A stretch of 41,677 nt of DNA from Clostridia bacterium. Its GTDB lineage: Bacteria; Bacillota; Clostridia; Oscillospirales; Acutalibacteraceae. The translations under genes were made by a program, and so were the position numbers. The notes below the pieces were generated by a model that worked only from the letters and a program-made list of their open reading frames with translations, was not told the origin of the DNA and did no database searches. Below, piece by piece: positions 17,216 to 24,156 of this stretch. The stretch covers positions 1 through 41,677 of the forward strand of contig JAFQRF010000074.1 of NCBI GenBank assembly GCA_017410195.1, written 5' to 3'. Within the stretch, counting starts at the first letter, position 1. Each line of letters starts with the position of its first letter.

Positions 17216-17340
17216 CGCAAATAAAGAGGAAAATACAAAGTGCAATCAATCTTCAGTCAATCCGCCCGACAGGTGCAATTATCGGGGCTTCTGTATATAA
17301 GACGATTGAAATGTAATTTTGGTCTGTAAATTTTTTAAAT

Positions 17341-19143
17341 TTATCTGAAATTTTTAAAAATTTCGAACATTGAACCGAAAATTTTCATTATTAAATCATA
17401 AAGGGTTATTGTGTTGCCCGAAAAATAGCTCTGTGTCTGAACTGTTCCGCAGACAATGCATTTTCTCGTGCTGACTTCTTTTCCGCTTTTGTTGTCGTGG
17501 TGGTATTCCGACCATTCGCCGTATTCGTGTGCTTCAAGAGGCAGGAAGCTTTCGTTTACGGTTTTTCCGCATATGGTACATATTTCTGCGGCTGTTCCGT
17601 TTTTTATGCAGGTTGATTCGCTTGAAACATGTGATTCACAGCAATGTTCGCACTCGGTTGTTACCTGGATATATGCATTCTGAAAACCGTGAAGGCTTGA
17701 CGGATACCATGAGTTTGTGCCGGGAATGTTAAGTATAAATGTTTCATATTTATTTCCGTGATAGGTCCTGCTTGATGAATTTCTTTCGATAGGTATATAA
17801 ACCTCACCGCTCGGATGTGAGTAATTAACGGTAACTGAGAATATTTCGCCCGGCTCAAGGCTGAGAGGAGAGTCGAGATAAAGGGTATGGAATCCTTTAT
17901 GGTCAAATGTTTGTTCAAGGGTTGCAGCAAGCTCACCCTGACTCGGGTTTGTATATCCCTCGGGAAGATTTTTATAGATGTTGATTCTTATAAAAACATC
18001 GGAACTGAGGGTATAAAATGAGACAGAAGAAAGATTTTCATTTCCACCGGATTTAAACACATTTGCGGCACCCGATAAATTTTCATCTATAAGAAAGGTG
18101 TTGTATTCCGCACCGTTGTAGGAGTAGTTTTTGTAGTATTCTTTGGTTGAACGGGCGGTAAACCCGTAAAAGTCCGAAAGTGTACAGTCGTAATAAGAAA
18201 TCCAAAAGCAGCCGTTATCTCCCCAGTCTGTACCCCAGCTGTTTTGGCAAAGCCATGCGCCATCTCCTGCGGGGATACTGCCTGATTTGCTGAAGTTTTC
18301 TGCAGGATATTCGTCGTTCCAGCCGATAACGGTAATCTGATGATTTGATGCGTTGTCAAGATTGCCGTAATAAGAATAGTTCTCGGAGTTATACATTTTG
18401 GATGAATGATAATATGCCGCAGAAATGCTGCCGTGTTCCGTAATCCATTCCTTTATTTCGTTAACGTCGGTTAATTCCTGAGCAGATTCGAGAATAGCAC
18501 CGCTGTCATGGTTGTATCGTTCGGCTTCGGAGTAGTTACCCATCGCCGAAATATTGTCAGAAAAAAACGGAAAATCGTTTTCGTTTGCAAGACCTGAGCG
18601 GCGAGCGAGTGCTGCGGTTACAATTCTCCAGTTTCCGCCCTTAAGGTAAGGGGATTCGATGTTTTGACCGTCGCCGTAGGTTGTATCACTTTCATTATTG
18701 GTTGCAACCCTGCTTGCAAACCATGAAAGGTGAGCTTCGGAAAAATCGGTGTTTTCTATGTTGGTGATGTTTTTTGCGATGCTGTCCGATTCAAGAACAC
18801 TTATCGTTGAGAAAATCCAGCAGTTGTTTGTGGAACCCTGGTCCTTTGCAACGGTGACAAGCCCTTCTTCTCTTGAGTCAAATGATGTCGGAACGGATAG
18901 GCTGTCAGCGGAACAGCAGTAAAGAGGCAGTTCTTCAGGTTCTTCGAATACAATTTCACTTCCTGATTCGTCAACGTAACGATCTGAAATATAGCCTGTA
19001 TTGTCGGATTTTTCTGTTTCGATAAAACCGAACTGAGGTATTTCGGGGATTTCTTCTGCAGAAGCAGCAAACGCTGCGGCGGAATTCATAAAAACAAGGC
19101 TTGCCAAAACATAACTGAGGCTTCTTTTAATGTTTTTTTTCAT
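17341..19143 (-). CDS. Secreted papain-like (C1) cysteine protease with C-terminal amphipathic tail
   Basis: A 600-aa protein with a signal peptide (residues 1 to about 28, ending near AAFAASAEE). The C1 catalytic residues are visible: oxyanion Q102 and nucleophile C108 in DQGSTNNCWIFS, H268 in NHQITVIGW and N301 in CQNSWGTDWGDNG. Then come a beta-rich region (about 320-480) and a Cys-rich segment with several CxxC pairs (about 480-565) that may bind metal. The protein ends in a short hydrophobic-aromatic helix (LYDLIMKIF...). The ATG at 19143 has a weak AAGAG upstream; a GTG three codons earlier is less likely. No terminator was seen downstream. Confidence 0.87.
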   Translation of the reverse strand: MKKNIKRSLSYVLASLVFMNSAAAFAASAEEIPEIPQFGFIETEKSDNTGYISDRYVDESGSEIVFEEPEELPLYCCSADSLSVPTSFDSREEGLVTVAKDQGSTNNCWIFSTISVLESDSIAKNITNIENTDFSEAHLSWFASRVATNNESDTTYGDGQNIESPYLKGGNWRIVTAALARRSGLANENDFPFFSDNISAMGNYSEAERYNHDSGAILESAQELTDVNEIKEWITEHGSISAAYYHSSKMYNSENYSYYGNLDNASNHQITVIGWNDEYPAENFSKSGSIPAGDGAWLCQNSWGTDWGDNGCFWISYYDCTLSDFYGFTARSTKEYYKNYSYNGAEYNTFLIDENLSGAANVFKSGGNENLSSVSFYTLSSDVFIRINIYKNLPEGYTNPSQGELAATLEQTFDHKGFHTLYLDSPLSLEPGEIFSVTVNYSHPSGEVYIPIERNSSSRTYHGNKYETFILNIPGTNSWYPSSLHGFQNAYIQVTTECEHCCESHVSSESTCIKNGTAAEICTICGKTVNESFLPLEAHEYGEWSEYHHDNKSGKEVSTRKCIVCGTVQTQSYFSGNTITLYDLIMKIFGSMFEIFKNFR

Positions 19144-19571
19144 TATTATCACTCTTTTCGATTTTTTGGGTGGTGACGTATATCAGCTGTTTAACGCCAC
19201 CTGATTTAACATGCATGTTTTGGCCTTTCATAACATAAGACGAACGAAAAATCAATTTGGTTTGTGTTTTTTGAAAAAATTTATTTTTTTCGATAAATAT
19301 TGATTTTTCTTACCCGCAGCCACATGGTATCACACGGTTTTGTGCATTTCAACGGTTTTTCGGATAAACTTAAAATCGGATAAATCAAATTTGAAATCAG
19401 ATAAAAACGTTGAAAGTTTTAATCGTGTGTGGTTTTTCGCACGGGAAATTCTTTGCTTTCTCTGAAAGTTTTCGAATATATGGTGATGTCTTTTGAAAAA
19501 AAGGTTGGGAAATTTGGCTTTTTCCGGATAGATTTTTTGGCTTTCAAATTCAGATGAATAAAAACAGTGCC
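19144..19571. other. AT-rich intergenic region without recognised gene
   Basis: It separates the C1 protease (minus) from the PepSY lipoprotein terminator. Runs of T and A and short repeats of TCGGATAAA/TCAGATAAA type (near 19372-19404) are seen. No open frame shows family resemblance. Confidence 0.5.
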
Positions 19572-19613
19572 GGGAAAACAAAGAGAGGGAACAGCTTAAC
19601 GCCGTTCCCTCTC
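19572..19613 (-). terminator. Terminator of the PepSY lipoprotein gene
   Basis: GAGAGGGAAC (19583-19592) pairs with GTTCCCTCTC (19604-19613); on the minus strand it is followed by TTTGTTTT. Confidence 0.83.
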
Positions 19614-19639
19614 GGAAAAAACTTAATTTATTTTATGAG

Positions 19640-20155
19640 TCAATCTCTGAATTCTTTTTCGGATTTGATTATTTTTCCGTTGTTTGCATCAACTTCATAT
19701 TCATATTCGTATTTGCCTGAATCAAATTCAATTTCATAAACAAGAGTGCCTCTTTCTCTGTCAAGCTCCGATTTGTATCGGCTGATATCTGACTCGGAAA
19801 GCCCTGCGTGAGCGAGAGCTTTGATTTTTGCCTCGTCTTTCGAAATTTTCACATCGGTGTGGGAGGGGGACTTACCCGGAGTTGTCTGAGGCTTTTCCGG
19901 AACGGGTTTTGTGTCGGGCAAGCTGTTTTTTGCTTCGGTTGGTTTTACTGTGACTTCTTCGGTTGCTTCAACCGTTACGGTAGAAGCTTCGGTTATTGCT
20001 TCGGTTGTATGAACTTCAGTGTGGATTGCAGCTTCGGTCTGATTGACTGCAGCTGCCGTTGTTTCAGCGGATTCAACGGAATCGTTTGAGGTGCATCCTG
20101 CAAATAATGCAAGAACAAGAACTGCCGATGTTGCCAGCGCGAAAAACTTTTTCAT
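19640..20155 (-). CDS. Lipoprotein with PepSY-like domain
   Basis: A 171-aa lipoprotein. The signal peptide ends in the lipobox LFAG-C with lipidated C21. A Thr/Glu/Pro-rich linker (about 22-100) with repeated TEA words spans the wall. The C-terminal 60 residues (LSESDISRYKSELD, YEIEFDSGKYEYEYEVDA, GKIIKSEKE) form one PepSY domain, a small module often linked to protease inhibition or peptide binding. It lies 63 nt after the rubrerythrin gene, behind a terminator, with a strong AAGGAGG binding site; it may be expressed by read-through. Confidence 0.85.
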   Translation of the reverse strand: MKKFFALATSAVLVLALFAGCTSNDSVESAETTAAAVNQTEAAIHTEVHTTEAITEASTVTVEATEEVTVKPTEAKNSLPDTKPVPEKPQTTPGKSPSHTDVKISKDEAKIKALAHAGLSESDISRYKSELDRERGTLVYEIEFDSGKYEYEYEVDANNGKIIKSEKEFRD

Positions 20156-20180
20156 TTTTTTACCTCCTTATTACACATCT

Positions 20181-20212
20181 AAAACAAAAGAGAGGGCGCA
20201 GTACCCTCTCTT
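20181..20212 (-). terminator. Terminator after rubrerythrin
   Basis: A 9-bp stem (20188-20196 and 20204-20212) is followed by TTTTGTTTT on the minus strand. Confidence 0.83.
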
Positions 20213-20218
20213 AAAGCT

Positions 20219-20764
20219 TTAACCGAAATATCTCTCAAGAAGACCCTGAAATGCCTTGCCGTGTCTTGCTTCGTCACGAGCCATTTCGTGAACTGTATCG
20301 TGGATAGCGTCAAGACCCTGTTCCTTAGCCATCTTTGCAAGCTCAAACTTACCTGCGGTTGCGCCGTTTTCGGCATCAACTCTCATTTCAAGATTTTTCT
20401 TTGTGCTGTCGGTGATAACTTCGCCGAGAAGCTCTGCAAATTTTGCTGCATGCTCTGCTTCTTCGTATGCTGCCTTTTCCCAGTAAAGACCGATTTCGGG
20501 ATAGCCTTCACGGTGAGCAACTCTTGCCATTGCAAGGTACATGCCTACTTCCGAGCATTCGCCTTCAAAGTTAGCTCTGAGACCGTCGATGATTTCCTGG
20601 CTTACGCCCTTTGCAACGCCGACAACGTGTTCTGCAGCCCATGACATTTCGCCGCTCTTCTGCTCGTTGAATTTTTCAGCGGGAACCTTGCACTGGGGGC
20701 AGAACTCAGGTGCCGAGTCGCCTTCGTGAACATAACCGCAAACTGAACATACAAACTTTTTCAT
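20219..20764 (-). CDS. Reverse rubrerythrin
   Basis: A 181-aa protein with the rubredoxin domain first (C6, C9, C22, C25) and the ferritin-like di-iron domain second (ExxH at E102-H105 and E165-H168), which is the reverse of classical rubrerythrin. In clostridia this form reduces hydrogen peroxide and, in some species, oxygen using NADH-linked rubredoxin electron donors. It lies 54 nt downstream of perR in the same direction, with a GGAGGAAA binding site, so it is probably in the PerR operon. The order of domains is directly visible; the reactions are family knowledge. Confidence 0.93.
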   Translation of the reverse strand: MKKFVCSVCGYVHEGDSAPEFCPQCKVPAEKFNEQKSGEMSWAAEHVVGVAKGVSQEIIDGLRANFEGECSEVGMYLAMARVAHREGYPEIGLYWEKAAYEEAEHAAKFAELLGEVITDSTKKNLEMRVDAENGATAGKFELAKMAKEQGLDAIHDTVHEMARDEARHGKAFQGLLERYFG

Positions 20765-20818
20765 AATAATTTTTCCTCCAATATATAGTTTAATAAAATT
20801 TTTGAAATATTTATTTAC

Positions 20819-21217
20819 TTATCCTGCTTGTTTGTTGCAAGCGGAACAGTAGCCTGTGAATAAAACCGAATGACCTGTTATCTTTCCGTCAAAAACCTCG
20901 GATGCTTTTTGGCAAAGACCGCAGTCGTTATCCATGAAGATGTCAAAAACACCGCCGCAGTTTATGCAGGAGAGATGATAGTGGAGATTGACGTTGCCGT
21001 CGTATCTTGCCGTACCTGCCGATTCGATTCTGATAATCTTTCCGTCATCTTCAAGCTGAGAAAGATTTCTGTAAACTGTTGCAAGACTGAGTGCCGGTAT
21101 CTTTGGCTTTAAGGAAAAATATATATCCTCTGCCGTGGGATGGTCATAGCGTGAACAGAGATTGTCGAGAATAGCATCTCTTTGTTTGCTGTGTCTTTGA
21201 GCGTGTATCTTTCTCAC
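20819..21217 (-). CDS. perR: Peroxide-responsive Fur-family repressor PerR
   Basis: A 132-aa Fur-family protein: winged helix (about 10-75, HPTAEDIY and ALSLATVYRNL) and C-terminal metal domain with CxxC pairs CINC and CSAC for structural zinc. The regulatory-metal pattern fits PerR: His of HPTAED, Asp of RYDG, HYH, and Asp in CGGVFD, at the same mutual distances as B. subtilis H37/D85/H91/H93/D104; Fur has Glu at the last position. The annotated GTG start overlaps the ribosome binding site GGAG; the next codon at proper spacing (8 nt) is ATA at 21206-21208. A PerR-like box and perfect promoter precede it, so it is likely self-regulated. Confidence 0.92.
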   Translation of the reverse strand: MRKIHAQRHSKQRDAILDNLCSRYDHPTAEDIYFSLKPKIPALSLATVYRNLSQLEDDGKIIRIESAGTARYDGNVNLHYHLSCINCGGVFDIFMDNDCGLCQKASEVFDGKITGHSVLFTGYCSACNKQAG

Positions 21218-21226
21218 TCCTTTCGC

Positions 21227-21241
21227 TAACGATAATCGTTA
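21227..21241. promoter_or_regulatory. Perfect 7-1-7 PerR/Fur box
   Basis: TAACGAT-A-ATCGTTA, a perfect palindrome around the expected transcription start of perR. With the neighbouring AATGAT on the minus strand it also reads as the 6-6-1-6 Fur arrangement. Confidence 0.75.
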
Positions 21242-21246
21242 TCATT

Positions 21247-21275
21247 ATTATATCGACGGATATGCATTTTGTCAA
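21247..21275 (-). promoter_or_regulatory. Consensus promoter of perR-rubrerythrin
   Basis: TTGACA (21275-21270), 17 nt, TATAAT (21252-21247): a perfect sigma-A promoter on the minus strand. Confidence 0.82.
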
Positions 21276-21345
21276 TACTTTTTTTAAAAAATTTTTTTGT
21301 TTTTCGCCGAATACTTTTTGAAAACTGCCAAATACATTAAAACCC

Positions 21346-21374
21346 TTGAAAAATAATGCTTTTGTATATATCAT
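21346..21374 (+). promoter_or_regulatory. Probable promoter of the LytTR-DUF3021 operon
   Basis: TTGAAA, 17 nt, TATCAT, about 30 nt before the gene. Confidence 0.45.
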
Positions 21375-21379
21375 TCAGA

Positions 21380-21391
21380 TGTAAGCTTACA
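21380..21391. promoter_or_regulatory. Perfect 12-bp palindrome before the LytTR gene
   Basis: TGTAAGCTTACA lies between the -10 box and the ribosome binding site, where a bound repressor would block transcription. Self-regulation by the LytTR protein is an inference. Confidence 0.4.
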
Positions 21392-21405
21392 AAGGAGAAA
21401 CGACA

Positions 21406-21840
21406 ATGAAACTAAAAATAACAATTGACCGTAACCATGAGGAAGAAATTCTCTTGTTTGCGCACGAACGGACAAAGCTGGTTGACAACATAGAAAGTCT
21501 TGTCAAAAATTTCTCAAGGGAGATTATCGGCTACACGGAAACTCAGACTTATATATTGCATTTTTCAAATATTACTTGCTTTATCGTTGAGAACAATAAA
21601 GTATATGCAATAACCGATAAAGAAAAGCTGCAGATTAAAATGCGTCTTTATCAGCTTGAAGAAATGTTGAGCGACAGTTTTGTGAAAATCAACCAGTCAT
21701 GCATTGCAAATATAAATGAAATAAAAAGGTTTGATTCTTCAATATCGGGAACTCTTAAAGTTGTTTTCAAAAACGGTTACGGAGACTATGTTTCAAGGCG
21801 TAACATAAAAGCAATCAAAGAAAGGTTGGGTGTTAAATAA
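21406..21840 (+). CDS. LytTR-domain transcriptional regulator
   Basis: A 144-aa protein with an N-terminal segment (1 to about 45) and a C-terminal LytTR DNA-binding domain (about 48-142: YILHFSNITCFIVENNKVYAI, DSFVKINQSCIANINEI, GYGDYVSRRNIKAIKERL). There is no receiver domain, so it is not a classical response regulator. Family members of this size paired with a DUF3021 membrane protein behave as membrane-inhibited regulator systems (LytTR regulatory systems), described in streptococci and other Firmicutes. The downstream DUF3021 gene overlaps the stop by one base. The start has AAAGGAG about 8 nt upstream. Confidence 0.9.
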   Translation: MKLKITIDRNHEEEILLFAHERTKLVDNIESLVKNFSREIIGYTETQTYILHFSNITCFIVENNKVYAITDKEKLQIKMRLYQLEEMLSDSFVKINQSCIANINEIKRFDSSISGTLKVVFKNGYGDYVSRRNIKAIKERLGVK

Positions 21841-22256
21841 TGAATAAGTATTTAAAGGAATTTTTGCACAGAGGACTCATTTTCGGCGGATTCGGACCGA
21901 TCGTACTGGGAATAATATTTTTTATTCTTTCAAAAACACTTAATGATTTTTATGTCAGCGGCGTTCAGATTTTGCTCGGAATAGTATCGACTTATATTCT
22001 CGCTTTTGTTCAGGCAGGCGCAACTGTGTTCAATCAGATTGAGCATTGGTCTGTGCCGAAATCGCTGTTTTTTCATTTCACATCTTTATATTTAATATAT
22101 ACATTATCTTATCTCGTGAATTCGTGGATTCCGTTTAAATGGGGAGTTATAGCAATCTTCACGGCAATTTTTGCGGCGCTGTTTTTTGCGATTTGGATTA
22201 TCGTTTATTTAATAGTAAGGTCAACAAGCAAAAAACTGAATTCATCAATTAAATGA
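21840..22256 (+). CDS. DUF3021 family membrane protein (probable LytTR regulator partner)
   Basis: A 138-aa protein with four predicted transmembrane helices (about 13-32, 41-60, 76-96, 99-125). The pattern RGLIFGGFGPIVLGIIFFIL at the start and FNQIEHWSVPKSLFFHF in the middle is typical of DUF3021. Its ATG shares one base with the stop of the LytTR gene, giving tight translational coupling. In studied pairs, the membrane protein holds the regulator inactive; the signal here is unknown. Confidence 0.87.
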   Translation: MNKYLKEFLHRGLIFGGFGPIVLGIIFFILSKTLNDFYVSGVQILLGIVSTYILAFVQAGATVFNQIEHWSVPKSLFFHFTSLYLIYTLSYLVNSWIPFKWGVIAIFTAIFAALFFAIWIIVYLIVRSTSKKLNSSIK

Positions 22257-22350
22257 AAAGGGCGGACTGACATTTCCTCGTCCCGTCAAATTTCGCACAA
22301 ATCAAATGATACACCGTAGGGGACGGCCTGAAGTGCCGTCCCGTTAAAAT
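22257..22350. repeat. GTAGGG-stem-CCGTTA palindromic repeat region
   Basis: It contains GGGACGGC (22320-22327) pairing with GCCGTCCC (22335-22342), flanked by GTAGG and CGTTAAAA. A related hairpin with the same flanks occurs at 35853-35880. Upstream (22258-22286) a weaker GGGCGGAC...CGTCCCG copy is seen. It is likely a dispersed intergenic element and may also act as terminator of the LytTR operon. Confidence 0.45.
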
Positions 22351-22425
22351 CAGCGCAAGCTACAATATTACCGCAGAAGCTCCGATTTCATATAAAACAG
22401 AATTGATAATTTTTTAAGATACCTA

Positions 22426-22454
22426 TTGACAAATCATAAAAGAAGGTGTATTAT
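22426..22454 (+). promoter_or_regulatory. Promoter of the symporter gene
   Basis: TTGACA, 17 nt, TATTAT, with start of transcription near 22461. Confidence 0.7.
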
Positions 22455-22475
22455 AGCAATGCACTTTAACGCATA

Positions 22476-22491
22476 AAAGCTTTAAAGCTTT
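22476..22491. promoter_or_regulatory. 16-bp palindrome made of two AAAGCTTT units
   Basis: AAAGCTTTAAAGCTTT is both a tandem repeat and a perfect palindrome; it lies in the 5' UTR between the promoter and the ribosome binding site and could be an operator. Confidence 0.4.
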
Positions 22492-22510
22492 AAAAATTGA
22501 AAGGGATGAA

Positions 22511-24070
22511 GTGAAAGTGGATAAGCTTGCGATATGGATAACGATAGGTGTTTACATAGTCCTTATGGCAGTTATCGGAATAACACAGGGCAAAAAAGCC
22601 AAGAGCATTGCTGATTTAACGGTCGGCGGCAGAAATGCTGGTGCGTGGCTTTCTGCTCTTTCTTACGGTACGGCGTATTTTTCGGCGGTTATGTTTGTCG
22701 GTTATGCGGGCGGTACGGGTAAATCATATGCACTTTGGGGTATTCTTGCAGGTTTGGGAAATGCGGTTTTCGGCTCATGGCTTGCGTGGAAGGTTCTTGC
22801 AAGAAGAACAAGAGATGTTTCTTACCGACTTAAGCTCAAGACAATGCCTCAATATCTCGAAAAGCGTTATTCAAGCGAAACCATGCGGCTTTTTGCGTGT
22901 CTTGTAATTTTTGTTTTTCTTATTCCTTATTCGGCATCAGTTTATAAAGGTCTTGCCTCGGTCGCCGAGGTTCTTCTCGGAATCAATGTTGATATCTGCA
23001 TGATTATCATTGCCGTTGTTGCGGCGTTTCTTCTTGTTTTCGGCGGATATCTTGTTCAGGCAAGAGCGGACTTTATGCAGGGAATTGTTATGATGTTCGG
23101 CGTTGCGCTTCTCATAGTTTGCGTTATTCGCTGCGATGCAGTCGGCGGCTTTGAAGGTCTTGCGGAATATGCAAAGGCTGCAGGCGTTCAGCCCTCGGCA
23201 TCAAACGGTCTTCCCAAGCTCAATGCTTCTCAATGGATTTCACTCTGGGCAACCGTTCTTATGACAAGCTTCGGTACATGGGGACTTCCTCAGATGGTTC
23301 AGAAATATTTCGGAATCAAGGATGATAAGCAGGCAAAGAAGGGTATAACAATTTCAACCTTCTTCGCATTTCTTGTTGCCGGCGGCGGATATTTTATCGG
23401 CTCGCTTTGCTACAGATATTTCTCATTTGAACAGCTCAACAACCCCGATGCGGAAGGCTTTATTGCTCAGGACTACATAGTTCCCAACATGCTCGCAAAA
23501 TCAAATCTTCCTTCAGTTCTTCTCGGCGTTGTTCTTGTGCTGCTTATCGCGGCTTCTGTTTCAACTCTTTGCTCGGTTACTCTCACCGCAAGCTCAACTC
23601 TTACAATAGACTTTATCAAGCATTTCAAAAAAGATCTGAGCAATGAAAAATCATCATTGATTATCAAGGCTTTGTGTGTTATATTTGTAATATGTTCTTA
23701 CATAATTGCGAACACTGATACCGCAATTCTTGACATGATGAGCTATTCATGGGGTATTATCTCCGGCTCATTCCTTGCTCCTTATGTTGTTGCTCTTTAC
23801 TGGAAAAAGATGAACACCAAGGGCGCATGGGCAGGAATTCTCGGCGGCTTCTTCATTGCGATTGTTCCTGCTGCCGCAAAGATACTCACAAGCTTTACTG
23901 CAAACGAAACTGTTGTATGGCTTGCAGGCAAAGGTCCTGTTTTTGCGTGTATTGCAATGCTTGCTTCGCTTGCACTCTGCTTTGCTGTCAGCGCAGTTAC
24001 AAAATCAACCAATGAAAAAGAAACCGAATTTTTCTACAGCGGCGATGTTCATGTCGATGCTGTAAAATAA
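22511..24070 (+). CDS. Sodium:solute symporter family transporter
   Basis: A 519-aa membrane protein of the SSS family (about 13 helices): SIADLTVGGRNAGAWLSALSYG near the N-terminus and LLIAASVSTLCSVTLTASSTL near residues 344-364 are characteristic of the sodium-binding and core regions. Substrates in the family include proline, pantothenate, sugars and monocarboxylates. Given the CoA ligase and keto acid oxidoreductase genes that follow, an organic or aromatic acid or an amino acid is likely. The GTG at 22511 has AAAGGG 5 nt upstream; a second GTG is two codons later. Confidence 0.87.
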   Translation: MKVDKLAIWITIGVYIVLMAVIGITQGKKAKSIADLTVGGRNAGAWLSALSYGTAYFSAVMFVGYAGGTGKSYALWGILAGLGNAVFGSWLAWKVLARRTRDVSYRLKLKTMPQYLEKRYSSETMRLFACLVIFVFLIPYSASVYKGLASVAEVLLGINVDICMIIIAVVAAFLLVFGGYLVQARADFMQGIVMMFGVALLIVCVIRCDAVGGFEGLAEYAKAAGVQPSASNGLPKLNASQWISLWATVLMTSFGTWGLPQMVQKYFGIKDDKQAKKGITISTFFAFLVAGGGYFIGSLCYRYFSFEQLNNPDAEGFIAQDYIVPNMLAKSNLPSVLLGVVLVLLIAASVSTLCSVTLTASSTLTIDFIKHFKKDLSNEKSSLIIKALCVIFVICSYIIANTDTAILDMMSYSWGIISGSFLAPYVVALYWKKMNTKGAWAGILGGFFIAIVPAAAKILTSFTANETVVWLAGKGPVFACIAMLASLALCFAVSAVTKSTNEKETEFFYSGDVHVDAVK

Positions 24071-24086
24071 TAAATCCGACAACAGA

Positions 24087-24125
24087 GTGACGCAGCTTTT
24101 GCTTCGCCGCTCTGCGTTGTGTTTT
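24087..24125 (+). terminator. Weak terminator or attenuator between symporter and CoA ligase
   Basis: The arms 24087-24095 and 24112-24120 pair over 9 bp with three G-T pairs, followed by GTTTTA. Probably partial termination. Confidence 0.45.
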
Positions 24126-24156
24126 ATATCAAATAATATTAAGGAATGATAAAAAA

